This document shows positions 44,056 through 52,738 of a DNA stretch of 64,000 nt, one piece after another (positions within the stretch are counted from its first letter, which is position 1; every line of letters begins with the position of its first letter). This DNA comes from Cohnella endophytica (GTDB taxonomy: Bacteria > Bacillota > Bacilli > Paenibacillales > Paenibacillaceae), in contig NZ_RBZM01000003.1 of NCBI RefSeq assembly GCF_003628305.1, forward strand, positions 62,001 through 126,000, in the 5' to 3' direction. The notes below the pieces were generated by a model. That model was not told the DNA's origin. It searched no databases and was given only the letters and a program-made list of their open reading frames with translations. A program made the translations under genes and the position numbers.

Positions 44056-44084
44056 TTGTCCCCCTCAGATGGAAGGAATATAAT
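44056..44084 (+). promoter_or_regulatory. Promoter of the ktr operon
   Basis: TTGTCC (44056-44061), a 17-bp spacer and a consensus TATAAT (44079-44084). Transcription would start about 40 bases before the riboswitch. Confidence 0.75.
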
Positions 44085-44126
44085 TCGATGGTACGTCATT
44101 CATGAGCAATGACGAACCGAAATCTA

Positions 44127-44348
44127 ACTCGCCGAATTTCAGAAAGATGAAAACGGGGGAACCAACCGATCGCGCGTACAAGTCTAATTGTATTCGATGA
44201 TCATGGGGTGAATTCCGGTCGCGATGCAATTTGCCGGCCGGATAGGGCAGCCTGTTCGAGCCCGAACCCGACAGCTAACCTCGTAGGCGACTTGCGAACG
44301 GGAATCGCGTGCGTATTCTAAGCACTGGATTTCCAGTGCTTTTTTTTG
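44127..44348 (+). ncRNA. c-di-AMP riboswitch (ydaO/yuaA type) with terminator, ktr leader
   Basis: The aptamer contains the conserved blocks GGGGGAACCA (44155-44164), GGGGTGAAT (44205-44213), AGGGCA (44244-44249) and CCCGACAGCTAACCTCGTAG (from 44267). P1 is TCGCC (44129-44133) with GGCGA (44286-44290). The expression platform is a 10-bp hairpin (44320-44341) with a T-run that runs up to the ribosome site. c-di-AMP binding to this class promotes termination; it controls K+ uptake genes such as ktr in Bacillales. Confidence 0.92.
44320..44347 (+). terminator. Riboswitch-controlled terminator before ktrB
   Basis: AAGCACTGGA and TCCAGTGCTT pair around TT, followed by a run of about eight T. It lies 26 bases before the ribosome site of ktrB. 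Confidence 0.9.
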
Positions 44349-44384
44349 TTGTCCGGATATGAAAATAAGTTTGAGGTGAATGAC

Positions 44385-45728
44385 TTGTTTAAGAAAGCCG
44401 TGCGATGGCTTAACGCATCGCCGCCCCGTATTTTATTGTCGGGTTTCGCATTGATTATTCTTTTCGGCGCCGAGTTGCTCAGATTGCCGATCGCCAGCGT
44501 GAGCGGCAGTTCCATGTCATTCGTGGACGCGCTGTTCACGGCCACGTCCGCAACGTGCGTAACCGGGCTCGTAGTCCTTGATACAGGCACTTATTTTACC
44601 ACTTTCGGGCATTGGGTAATCTTGCTGCTGATTCAAATAGGCGGAATCGGCTTCATGACGATGGCCACGCTCTTCGCGCTCATACTTAGAAGAAGAATAT
44701 CGCTGAAAGAACGGCTAGTCCTGCAAGAATCCCTTAACCAGGGCAGCATCGAGGGACTCGTTCGACTCGTGAGAAAAGTCGTTTTCTACGCGCTTGCGGT
44801 CGAGACGGTCGGTGCGCTGCTATATACGTTCCGTTTCGCGGCGGACATGTCGCTAGGAAAAGCGATCTATCATGGGGTATTCCACTCGATTTCGATTTTC
44901 AACAACGCAGGTTTCGATTTGACGGGAGACTTTCAAAGCTTTTTCAATTACTCCGAGGATATTTATATGAATGTCGTATCGATGGGCTTGATCATCGTCG
45001 GCGGATTCGGTTTCGTCGTCCTCGCGGATTTATTCGATTTCCGTCGCAGAAACAAATTTTCCTTGCATACGAGAGTCGTGCTGAGCGTTAGCGCCGGTCT
45101 GATCGTAATCGGGACGTTGGTCATTTTCATATTCGAATTTACCAACAATCGTTCGATCGGAAGCGATGGTTTCGGACACAAGCTGCTCGTCTCGCTGTTC
45201 CAATCGGTGACGACGCGTTCCGGCGGAGTGGCTACGGTCGATGTTTCCGAATTCCGCCAGGCGACGCAGTTTTTCATGATCATCCTCATGTTCATTGGCG
45301 CTTCTCCGGGTTCGACGGGCGGAGGGATCAAGACGACCACGTTCGCCGTGTTGGTCGGCGCCGTGTTCGCGATGATACGCGGGAAGGAAGACGTCGTGCT
45401 ATTCCGCCATCGGCTTGCGCAAGAAAGAGTCTACAAGGCGGTCACGGTTACATTGTTCTGTATCGGAATCGTTATGCTAGGGACGATGTTGCTCGCGACG
45501 ACGGAGGATGCCGCTTTCCTGAAAATCCTGTTCGAGGTTACATCGGCGTTCGGTACGGTCGGACTGTCCATGGGATTAACGGGGGATCTTACATTTGCCG
45601 GGAAGTGTACGATTATTATGTTGATGTTCATAGGCCGACTGGGACCTCTCACGTTAACCTATGCTCTTGGTCCTAAGCCGGGACGCGTGCTCTATCGGCA
45701 TTCGGAAGGCAAAATCATTATCGGCTAA
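44385..45728 (+). CDS. ktrB: K+ uptake channel subunit KtrB, copy 1
   Basis: A 447-residue TrkH/KtrB-family K+ translocating subunit with four pore-forming repeats. Filter-like motifs include TSATCVTGL in repeat 1, NNAGFDL in repeat 2, TTRSGG in repeat 3 and FGTVGLS in repeat 4; GASPGSTGGGIKTTT is the intramembrane loop region. The TTG at 44385 has GAGGTG 6 bases upstream and gives MFKKAVRWL. It is the first gene behind a c-di-AMP riboswitch. It couples to the cytoplasmic KtrA ring for gating. Confidence 0.94.
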   Translation: MFKKAVRWLNASPPRILLSGFALIILFGAELLRLPIASVSGSSMSFVDALFTATSATCVTGLVVLDTGTYFTTFGHWVILLLIQIGGIGFMTMATLFALILRRRISLKERLVLQESLNQGSIEGLVRLVRKVVFYALAVETVGALLYTFRFAADMSLGKAIYHGVFHSISIFNNAGFDLTGDFQSFFNYSEDIYMNVVSMGLIIVGGFGFVVLADLFDFRRRNKFSLHTRVVLSVSAGLIVIGTLVIFIFEFTNNRSIGSDGFGHKLLVSLFQSVTTRSGGVATVDVSEFRQATQFFMIILMFIGASPGSTGGGIKTTTFAVLVGAVFAMIRGKEDVVLFRHRLAQERVYKAVTVTLFCIGIVMLGTMLLATTEDAAFLKILFEVTSAFGTVGLSMGLTGDLTFAGKCTIIMLMFIGRLGPLTLTYALGPKPGRVLYRHSEGKIIIG

Positions 45729-45741
45729 CGGAGGGTTCGCC

Positions 45742-47088
45742 TTGTTTCGAAAGTTATTTGGTTTGATCGTAGCTTCGCCGCCCAGAGTACTCGTACTTGG
45801 CTTCGCGGCAATCGTCTTGTCGGGAGCGAGCTTGCTTATGATGCCTTTCGCCCATACGAAGAGCGCCGCGCCGCAATTCATCGATACGTTGTTCACGGCG
45901 ACTTCGGCAACATGCGTGACGGGGTTAATCGTCGAGGATACGGGCACGTATTGGACTACGGCCGGGCAGTGGATCATACTGGCGATGATCCAAGTCGGCG
46001 GTCTCGGCTTCATGACGATGGCTACCTTATTCGCGATCGTGTTGAAAAGGCGTATTTCCCTGAGAGAACGGCTAGTGCTCCAGGAAGCCTTTAACCAAAC
46101 GAGTATCGAGGGGATCATACGCCTCGTTCGCAAGGTCGTCATCTATGCATTGACGATCGAATTGTCGGGAGCGCTGCTGTTCACTTCTAGATTCATGTTC
46201 GATATGCCCTTCGGAAAAGCAGTCCACTATGGCGTGTTCCACGCCGTATCGTTCTTCAATAACGCCGGCTTCGATATTATGGGCAATTATCGCAGCTTGA
46301 CTGAATACGTAGGAGATCCGGTGATCAATATCGTCACGATGCTATTGATCGTATTGGGCGGCCTCGGATTCGTGGTGCTCGCCGATCTCGTCGATATTCG
46401 CAATCCCAAACGGAAGTTATCGCTTCATTCCAAAGTCGTTCTCAGCATGACAAGTATTCTGATCGTAGTAGGCGCAGCGGTCATTTTTATATTCGAGTAC
46501 ACGAATCCAGGGACGCTGGGGCCTCTGCCATTCGGACAAAAGGTGCTTGCGGCGTTTACGCAATCCGTTTCTCCAAGAACCGCCGGCGTCAATACGGTTG
46601 ATTTGGCCTCGTTGAGACAGGCAACCGAGTTCTTCATGGTTATTCTCATGTTTATCGGCGCCTCTCCGGGTTCCACGGGAGGCGGTATAAAAACGACCAC
46701 TTTCACGGCGCTGATCGGGGCCGTGATCGCGATGATAAGGGGCAAGGAAGACATCGTGTTATTCAAGAATAGATTGGCTCAGGAAAGGGTGCATAAGGCG
46801 TTAACCGTTACGTTGTTCGCCTTCGGGATCGTCATTCTGGCGACGATGATCTTATCGACGACGGAAAATGCCGCCTTCCTGAAAATCCTATTCGAGGTTA
46901 CGTCGGCTTTCGGAACGGTCGGACTTACGTTAGGGTTGACCGCCCATCTGACCTTGGCGGGGAAAATCATCATCATTATTATGATGTTCATCGGCCGATT
47001 AGGTCCGTTAACCTTGACTTATGCGCTCGGACCAAGAAAAGAACGGCAGCTATATCGCAACGCGGAAGGCAAAATCATAATCGGATAG
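45742..47088 (+). CDS. ktrB: K+ uptake channel subunit KtrB, copy 2
   Basis: A 448-residue paralogue of the preceding gene with the same four repeats: TSATCVTGL, NNAGFDI, SPRTAGV (differing from TTRSGG of copy 1) and FGTVGLT, plus GASPGSTGGGIKTTT. It begins TTG-TTT-CGA with GGAGGG 7 bases upstream and lies 13 bases after copy 1, so it is a tandem duplicate in one operon. The change in the third filter region may alter ion selectivity or affinity. Only one KtrA is encoded for both. Confidence 0.94.
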   Translation: MFRKLFGLIVASPPRVLVLGFAAIVLSGASLLMMPFAHTKSAAPQFIDTLFTATSATCVTGLIVEDTGTYWTTAGQWIILAMIQVGGLGFMTMATLFAIVLKRRISLRERLVLQEAFNQTSIEGIIRLVRKVVIYALTIELSGALLFTSRFMFDMPFGKAVHYGVFHAVSFFNNAGFDIMGNYRSLTEYVGDPVINIVTMLLIVLGGLGFVVLADLVDIRNPKRKLSLHSKVVLSMTSILIVVGAAVIFIFEYTNPGTLGPLPFGQKVLAAFTQSVSPRTAGVNTVDLASLRQATEFFMVILMFIGASPGSTGGGIKTTTFTALIGAVIAMIRGKEDIVLFKNRLAQERVHKALTVTLFAFGIVILATMILSTTENAAFLKILFEVTSAFGTVGLTLGLTAHLTLAGKIIIIIMMFIGRLGPLTLTYALGPRKERQLYRNAEGKIIIG

Positions 47089-47102
47089 AGGTTGTTGCAT
47101 AA

Positions 47103-47765
47103 ATGAAGATGAATCAATTCGTCATCATCGGGTTGGGCAGGTTCGGATCGAGCTTAGGACGCGAGCTCGTCAAATTAGGTTACGAAGTACTGGGCGTCGA
47201 TCGCGACGAAGAAAAGGTGCAGGAGTTATCCAGCGTCTTGACTCATGCCGTAGTTGCGGACGCGACGGAGGAGGAAGTTCTTCGATCCGTCGGCGCGAGG
47301 AATTTCGATTGCGGAGTCGTCGCGATCGGGGATGATATTCAAGCAAGCATTCTGGCGACGATACTGTTGAAGGAACTCGGCGTGAAGAAGGTCGTGGCCA
47401 AAGCCGTGTCGGACTTGCACGGACGCGTGCTGGAACGGGTAGGCGTCGACCGGATCATCTATCCGGAGAGAGACATGGGCATACGCGTTGCCCATCAGCT
47501 CGTGTCGCCTAACTTGCTCGATTATATCGAGCTTTCGAAGAAATATACGATCGCCGAGCTTGCGGTACCCGAGTGCCTGTCAGGCAAATCTCTTGACGAC
47601 GTAAATCCCCGCGGGCGGTTCGGATGCAGCGTCGTGGCGATTAACAAGCCTAAGGGCATAATTATCGCCCCGGTGGCGAAGGACGTATTGGCGAAGGACG
47701 ACGTCATGGTCGTCATCGGCACGAACGATCAAATCGAACAGTTCCAAGTGTCGATCGAGCAGTAA
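47103..47765 (+). CDS. ktrA: K+ uptake regulatory subunit KtrA
   Basis: A 220-residue cytoplasmic RCK protein. The N-terminal domain has the nucleotide-binding motif IIGLGRFGSSLGREL and acidic VDRDEEKV at the end of strand 2. A C-terminal TrkA-C domain follows (about residues 135-220). KtrA octamers bind ATP/ADP and c-di-AMP to gate KtrB. AGAGG precedes the ATG at 47103, 14 bases after the second ktrB. In this operon c-di-AMP could act twice, on RNA and on protein. Confidence 0.94.
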   Translation: MKMNQFVIIGLGRFGSSLGRELVKLGYEVLGVDRDEEKVQELSSVLTHAVVADATEEEVLRSVGARNFDCGVVAIGDDIQASILATILLKELGVKKVVAKAVSDLHGRVLERVGVDRIIYPERDMGIRVAHQLVSPNLLDYIELSKKYTIAELAVPECLSGKSLDDVNPRGRFGCSVVAINKPKGIIIAPVAKDVLAKDDVMVVIGTNDQIEQFQVSIEQ

Positions 47766-47813
47766 GCAGTCGGTTCGTTTCGAGTATTCAGGGAGCGATC
47801 GGGGGATTGAGGC

Positions 47814-49064
47814 ATGGAAAACGCGGACGCGGTTATGGTTACCGTCCGGCACCTTTTGTTACTGTTGTTGATCGTTTTCGGTACGGGAATCGCGTCGGGA
47901 AAGCTCGCGGCATGGCTGAGGATTCCGGACGTCGTCCTCTTTATCGGGGCCGGAATGCTTCTAGGTCAAGGGATTCACTTGATCTCCGAAGCGAGCACGT
48001 CGTTAACGAATCAATTGATCCTATCGGCGGGCTCCGCGCTTATCCTTTTCGATGGCGGAAGAAACATTCGTTGGCATGGTTTACGGCAGGTCGCGTTATC
48101 CGTCACGCTGTTGAGTACGGCGGGGGTACTGATAACGGCCGCTATTGCGGGGAGCGCCGCGCATGCCGTATTCGGCTTGGATTGGACGACTTCATTGCTG
48201 ATCGGGGCCGTTATCTCATCTACCGATCCCGCGACGATTATTCCCGTATTTCGGCAAGTCAAGGTTCGCGAGAGATTGCGGGAAACGGTCGAAAGCGAGT
48301 CGGCGTTCAACGATGCGACCGGTTCGATATTAACCTTCGCGTTACTGGCGGCGATTACGGGCGGACATGCGCCGAGCGTCGGCTCAATTTCGCTCGATTT
48401 CGTTAAGACGGCGGCCGGTGGGCTCGCTGTCGGTTTCTTGATCTCGGCGATCGTCGTTTTCTTGGTGGCGCATACGAAGTGGGGATGGTTCCGGGAGTAT
48501 GCGGCGATCTCGATGCTCTCGGTAGCCTTGGCGGCTTATTTGGTCGGAGATATGCTTCACTTCAGCGGTTTAATGGCTACTTTTACGGCGGGACTCGTGT
48601 GGGGGAACTCGCATCATTTGGGCTTGCCCATCGACGAAAAGCAGACGGAAATGGGACATGTCGCGGACAATGCGTCCGTTATGATGCGGATGTTCATCTT
48701 TATCCTGCTCGGCAGCCAAGTTAACTTTACGTTGTTGAAAGAGTACTTGTGGCCTTCTCTTGCCGTCGTCGCCGTGCTCGTATTCGTCGCGAGGCCGCTT
48801 ACGGTATTCGCGTCAGCATTGCCCGATCGGCGCACGCGTTGGACGTGGAAGGAAATGCTGTTCATGTGCTGGGTAAGGGAGACGGGAGTCATTCCGGCAG
48901 CATTATCCGGCATGATCGTCGCCAGCGGAATTCCCGGCGCAGACAAAGTAGCGGCGGTAGTGTTGATGGCCGTCGTCTTTACGATACTCGTTCAAGCAAG
49001 CACGACGGCATGGCTTGCGCGAAAACTGGATTTAGAGGAACGATCATCATCGTTTGCTGAATGA
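47814..49064 (+). CDS. Monovalent cation:proton antiporter
   Basis: A 416-residue antiporter of the CPA superfamily with about 12 transmembrane helices. Family motifs are GAVISSTDPATIIPV and ESESAFNDATGS (the ion-binding Asp region of NhaP-like proteins). There is no C-terminal RCK domain, so it lacks built-in nucleotide regulation. It lies 48 bases after ktrA, with GGGGG/GAGG before the ATG and no terminator between, so it likely belongs to the same riboswitch-led operon. Na+ or K+ efflux in exchange for H+ is probable; the ion is not determined. Confidence 0.85.
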   Translation: MENADAVMVTVRHLLLLLLIVFGTGIASGKLAAWLRIPDVVLFIGAGMLLGQGIHLISEASTSLTNQLILSAGSALILFDGGRNIRWHGLRQVALSVTLLSTAGVLITAAIAGSAAHAVFGLDWTTSLLIGAVISSTDPATIIPVFRQVKVRERLRETVESESAFNDATGSILTFALLAAITGGHAPSVGSISLDFVKTAAGGLAVGFLISAIVVFLVAHTKWGWFREYAAISMLSVALAAYLVGDMLHFSGLMATFTAGLVWGNSHHLGLPIDEKQTEMGHVADNASVMMRMFIFILLGSQVNFTLLKEYLWPSLAVVAVLVFVARPLTVFASALPDRRTRWTWKEMLFMCWVRETGVIPAALSGMIVASGIPGADKVAAVVLMAVVFTILVQASTTAWLARKLDLEERSSSFAE

Positions 49065-49120
49065 AAACCGTTCCTTTCGCTCAGGATAAAGGGGAGATGA
49101 GCCGGAGTGGAGGTAGCAGT

Positions 49121-49885
49121 ATGACGATGTCTCGTTTGAATAAAGCGGTGATGGTGCTGCTCGGCACCGTCACCCTTTTGTCTTCGTGGGGAACTCGCGC
49201 CGATGCCGAAGCGAGTTCGAAGCCTTCCTGGTCCGAGATGGAGAGAAAGTACGACGGCGTGTTCGTGCTCTCCGCCTCCAGGGGCTCCCGCAAAGTCGCC
49301 CTCACCTTCGATGACGTGCCCGATCCGCGTTTTACCTCGAAAGTTCTCGATGTGCTCAAGAGGAAAAAGGTAACCGCCACCTTTTTCGTCGTAGGTACCC
49401 GCAGTATGAAGCATCCCGACTTGGTCAGGCGCATACATAGGGAAGGACACGATATCGGCAATCACTCTTACAATCACCCCGATTTCTCGAAGCTGCGGTT
49501 AGCGAAGGTTCAAGAACAAATCGCGCGCTCGGAAAAAATCATCGAGCACATCGTCGGCTTCAAGCCTAAGCTTGTTCGTCCGCCGTATGGAGAGATTTTG
49601 CCATCGCAGCTGGATTGGGCGAAGGCAAAAGGATACACGGTCGTGAATTGGGACGTGGATTCTTCGGATTGGAGGCAACTGAAGGCGGAGACGGTGTTTC
49701 GGAACGTTACCCGTACCGTGCGTCCCGGCTCCGTCGTGCTCATGCACGCAGGGGGCGGAACAGGTCAGAATCTTTCCGGCACCGTTCAAGCGCTGCCAAA
49801 GCTGATCGACTGGCTTCGGGCCCATGATTACGAGCCGGTAACTTTGACGGAGCTGTTGGGCATTCCCGAAAAAAGGAAAGGCTGA
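49121..49885 (+). CDS. Polysaccharide deacetylase (NodB-type)
   Basis: A 254-residue secreted or membrane-tethered deacetylase. A signal peptide ends near ADAEA. The NodB domain has TFDDVPD (catalytic and metal-binding Asp), HSYNHPD (metal His pair), RPPYGE, and MHAGGG. Substrates are usually N-acetyl groups of peptidoglycan or other wall glycans. The ATG at 49121 has GGAGG 7 bases upstream; the open frame extends back into the antiporter gene's end without better support. It may be the last gene of the ktr transcript. A strong terminator follows. Confidence 0.88.
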   Translation: MTMSRLNKAVMVLLGTVTLLSSWGTRADAEASSKPSWSEMERKYDGVFVLSASRGSRKVALTFDDVPDPRFTSKVLDVLKRKKVTATFFVVGTRSMKHPDLVRRIHREGHDIGNHSYNHPDFSKLRLAKVQEQIARSEKIIEHIVGFKPKLVRPPYGEILPSQLDWAKAKGYTVVNWDVDSSDWRQLKAETVFRNVTRTVRPGSVVLMHAGGGTGQNLSGTVQALPKLIDWLRAHDYEPVTLTELLGIPEKRKG

Positions 49886-49891
49886 CCATGG

Positions 49892-49940
49892 AAAACGGGC
49901 TATCCGAAGCGCGGCAGCGCGCCTCGGATAGCCCGTTTTC
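49892..49940. terminator. Bidirectional terminator between deacetylase and 3D-protein genes
   Basis: AAAACGGGCTATCCGA and TCGGATAGCCCGTTTT are perfect arms, with a GC-rich apical hairpin (GCGCG/CGCGC). Confidence 0.92.
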
Positions 49941-49956
49941 GTAATGGATTGTCGCT

Positions 49957-50604
49957 TTATTTCAAGATGTACACTTTGACGCTCTGGTAACCGAAATCGG
50001 ATACGAACGAGCGAGAGCCCGGCACGAAAATATCGATTCGGTTTCCTTTGATGGCGCCGCCTTTATCGGTAGCCGTAGCGATCAATCCGCCCGTTGGCAA
50101 GCCCGAGAAATCGTACCCCGTAATGTAAACGCGCGTTCCGAACGGAATAACGTTCGGGTCTACGGCGATCGTTCCGAGCTTAAGCGGATTGCCGAAGAAA
50201 TCGACGGCGCCCCATATGCCGTTCTCCTCGGCGGATGCCGAATAGGCAGTAGCTTTAATGTCCATTACCTTGGAGAAGGAAAGGGATTGTCCCGCCGTCG
50301 TCGTGACCGACTGAACGGGCGCTATCGGCACGGCGGGAGCGACGGATTCCGCCATTACTTTGGCCGTGGTGTCGGGAATGACGAGCTTGAGTCCCGCGTA
50401 GATGTTTAGAGGGTTAACGTTCGGATTGGCCGCCATTAATTGTTGGAGCGGAATATCCAATTGTTTGGATAGTTTCCAGAACGTGTCGCTGTCTTTGGCC
50501 GTGTAAGGAGTCGCCGCGTGCGCGGTGAGAGCCGGCAGCAGCAAAGCGGTTCCAAGTGCGAGTGTTGCGGTACGCGTTCCAAGCTTTTTCCAATTGCTAA
50601 TCAT
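49957..50604 (-). CDS. Secreted LysM-3D domain cell-wall protein
   Basis: A 215-residue exported protein. A signal peptide (about 30 residues, ending TAHAA) is followed by one LysM peptidoglycan-binding domain (YTAKDSDTFWKLSKQLD to LKLVIPD), a Ser/Thr/Val linker, and a C-terminal 3D domain (ATAYS, IAVDPNVIPFGTRVYI, ATDKGGAIKGNRIDI) with its three conserved Asp. 3D domains resemble lytic transglycosylase cores (YocH, Rpf-like stationary proteins). AGGAGG lies 10 bases before the ATG. A c-di-AMP riboswitch directly precedes it, linking wall turnover to osmotic signalling. Confidence 0.92.
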   Translation of the reverse strand: MISNWKKLGTRTATLALGTALLLPALTAHAATPYTAKDSDTFWKLSKQLDIPLQQLMAANPNVNPLNIYAGLKLVIPDTTAKVMAESVAPAVPIAPVQSVTTTAGQSLSFSKVMDIKATAYSASAEENGIWGAVDFFGNPLKLGTIAVDPNVIPFGTRVYITGYDFSGLPTGGLIATATDKGGAIKGNRIDIFVPGSRSFVSDFGYQSVKVYILK

Positions 50605-50621
50605 TGACGATAGTCCTCCTG

Positions 50622-50820
50622 GATGTCGGCCGGCGAGGTTAGCTGTCGGATTCGGACTGGGAGATCAGCCCTACGCAAAGTTCGCGATTCACCCCAAGTA
50701 CATGCCGGATTGTTATCCGGTGCATACTTTCGATATTGTCCCCCGCACCACGAATGGTTTTGGCCCTTTTTTTATTTTCTGGTATTCCCTAATCAAAGGT
50801 TTTCGATGCCCTTCGACATG
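50622..50820 (-). ncRNA. c-di-AMP riboswitch (ydaO/yuaA type) ahead of the LysM-3D gene
   Basis: On the minus strand the blocks GCGGGGGAC, TTGGGGTGAATC, GTAGGGC and CCGAATCCGACAGCTAACC occur in the order of the ydaO aptamer. ATGTCG (50814-50819) can pair with CGACAT (50623-50628) as P1. No T-rich terminator lies between aptamer and gene; the ribosome site starts only a few bases after P1, so control may be translational. The 5' part is longer than usual. This element fills most of the 300-base gap before the LysR gene's end. Confidence 0.85.
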
Positions 50821-50905
50821 TGTAAAAGGTTACCACACCCCTACGAGCGTTTATACCGGAAAGTAAAGGTAAAGGGACGCAAAGCCGCGCCAGTACTGGG
50901 TTCAT

Positions 50906-51820
50906 CTACTCGTTCCGCTGGTTGGCACGGCGAGCGAAATAGGCTTTCGTCTCCTCGATCAAGAATCGGGTAGAAGGTGTGAGCCAAGCGGGGTCTCCAT
51001 GTATGATCGAAGTCGTCCGATTCGTTTCCTCCAGCTCCCGGATGCGAACGAGGTAGAGATCGTTGTCGAGTAGCACCTGTTCCCGCAAATAAGATCTCGG
51101 GAGCAACGTGCCCGCTCGGCAAGCGGACAACAACCGAATAATCGCTTCGAAGGAGTCGATTTCCATGCGGACGTCCGGTTTCAGTTTATAGGCGCGGAAT
51201 AGCTCGTCCGTCATCGTTCGGTACCATGTTCCCGGAGCGAACAGAATCATGGGCAAACCGTGAAGATCGGCCATCTCCAGATGAGTTCTTTCTAATAAAA
51301 TGTGCGAACGCGGGAGGACGAGGATAAGATGATCGTCGAATAAGGGTAAACTGGTAATAGCGGGATCGTCGATTACAGCGGACGCGACGATGCCGAAGTC
51401 GACTTTGCGCTCTTTTACGAGAGTGGTGATTTCATGCGACTTGCCCGTGATCGCTTTGATCTCCAAGTTGGGATGCTGCTCGGTGATGGCGGTAATGAGA
51501 TCGGGAAGCGTCGTCTGAAGCGTCGTTAAGCTCGCCCCGATCGTCGCGAGAGGGGCTTCGGTGGACTTGTACGCGTTAAGCTTCTGCAAGAAACCGCCAT
51601 GAAACCGGCGCAGCTCGAGCGCGAATTCGTACGTGACTTGACCCGCGGCCGTCAATTCCAGTCTTTTGCCGATTCTGCGGAACAGCTCGATCTCCAACTC
51701 GGATTCTAACCGGGCAAGTCTGCGGGACAATGCGGGTTGCGACAGGTTCAATCTCTCGGCGGCTTTGTTTAGGCTTCGGTGCTCGACGATGGTCGCGAAC
51801 AATCGCATATCTTCTAGCAT
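50906..51820 (-). CDS. LysR-family transcriptional regulator
   Basis: A 304-residue LysR-type regulator. The N-terminal winged helix includes SLNKAAERLNLSQPALSRRLARLE, and the effector-binding domain follows from about residue 90. It diverges from sdhCAB, with 170 bases between start codons, so control of succinate dehydrogenase is likely. It is somewhat like CcpC, the LysR-type regulator of citrate-cycle genes in Bacillus, but that identity is not certain. GGAG precedes the ATG by about 12 bases. Confidence 0.9.
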   Translation of the reverse strand: MLEDMRLFATIVEHRSLNKAAERLNLSQPALSRRLARLESELEIELFRRIGKRLELTAAGQVTYEFALELRRFHGGFLQKLNAYKSTEAPLATIGASLTTLQTTLPDLITAITEQHPNLEIKAITGKSHEITTLVKERKVDFGIVASAVIDDPAITSLPLFDDHLILVLPRSHILLERTHLEMADLHGLPMILFAPGTWYRTMTDELFRAYKLKPDVRMEIDSFEAIIRLLSACRAGTLLPRSYLREQVLLDNDLYLVRIRELEETNRTTSIIHGDPAWLTPSTRFLIEETKAYFARRANQRNE

Positions 51821-51857
51821 GAAGATTCACGTCTCCTTATGCGCTTTGGTTATAAGT

Positions 51858-51869
51858 TTTAATATTAAA
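51858..51869. promoter_or_regulatory. Palindrome in the lysR-sdh divergent region
   Basis: TTTAATATTAAA is a perfect 12-bp palindrome, and ATAAGCAGTTCCATTAT (T-N-A type dyad) lies 10 bases on. It is a candidate operator for the LysR protein or an AT-rich promoter element. Confidence 0.35.
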
Positions 51870-51990
51870 TAAGCAGTTCCATTATAAGCGAAAATAGAGT
51901 AACCTTAATAGCGGTGATAATTGGTGACTCATGGAAAAGTCGAGTCGGATATTGTCTAAGCACGGTTGCGAAAGGAGATCGAACACAGAC

Positions 51991-52662
51991 ATGGCAGGTA
52001 ATTCTTATTTACCGAGAAAGATTCATTCCTTGCTCGGCGTAATCCCGCTCGGGTTGTTCATCGTCGAGCATGCGCTGACGAACTATTCCGCGTACGAAGG
52101 CGGAGCGGAGGGCTTCTCGAAAAGCATCGACTTCCTGAACAGCGTTCCACTTGTTTTCTGGTTGGAACTGTTCGTCATCTGGTTGCCGATCTTGTTCCAC
52201 GGAGTATACGGACTGTACATCGCGTACCAATCGAACTTGAATTCCGGCCGATTCAGCTACGGACGCAACTGGGCGTTCACGATGCAGCGGATCACGGGGG
52301 TTATTACGTTTATTTTTATCGCGTGGCATTTCTACGAAACCAGGTTCCAGGTTACGCTCGGCAACGTTAAGCATGAAGATCTTGGCCAGCACATGAACGA
52401 CATACTTAGTAATCCGGTAGCGTTGACGGCTTACATCATCGGCGTCGTAGCGGCTATGTTCCACTTCGCCAACGGCTTGTGGGCATTTCTCGTCAGCTGG
52501 GGCATTACGGTCGGTCCTCGTGCGCAGAAGGTTTCCTCCAACATTTGCATGGTGATCTTCGTCATCTTGTCGGTGTTGTTCTTGTTGTCCCTCGTTGCGT
52601 TCCGGGGCGACGAATTCTCGTCGGAAGCGGCAGCCGCTCTAAGCGCGGTGTCGTTCGGATAA
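51991..52662 (+). CDS. sdhC: Succinate dehydrogenase cytochrome b558 subunit
   Basis: A 223-residue membrane anchor of succinate:menaquinone reductase with five transmembrane helices. Heme-ligand His candidates are in FIVEHALTNYS, LFHGVYGLY, FIAWHFYETRFQ and AMFHFANGLW, as in the di-heme Bacillus SdhC. AAGGAG lies 13 bases before the ATG at 51991. It anchors SdhA and SdhB to the membrane and passes electrons to menaquinone. First gene of sdhCAB. Confidence 0.95.
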   Translation: MAGNSYLPRKIHSLLGVIPLGLFIVEHALTNYSAYEGGAEGFSKSIDFLNSVPLVFWLELFVIWLPILFHGVYGLYIAYQSNLNSGRFSYGRNWAFTMQRITGVITFIFIAWHFYETRFQVTLGNVKHEDLGQHMNDILSNPVALTAYIIGVVAAMFHFANGLWAFLVSWGITVGPRAQKVSSNICMVIFVILSVLFLLSLVAFRGDEFSSEAAAALSAVSFG

Positions 52663-52738
52663 AGTTAGGCTCGATACAAACGCGTTCCGCGGTCTTGATG
52701 ACCGCGAAGCCCGATTTATTTGGGAGGAGAAACATACG

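Noticed and set aside
50870-50895. c-di-GMP (GEMM-I) riboswitch suggested by GGGACGCAAAGCC on the plus strand
   Set aside because: Only this one block matches; the upstream GGnCAAACC and downstream receptor/P1 parts are missing and no plus-strand gene follows.
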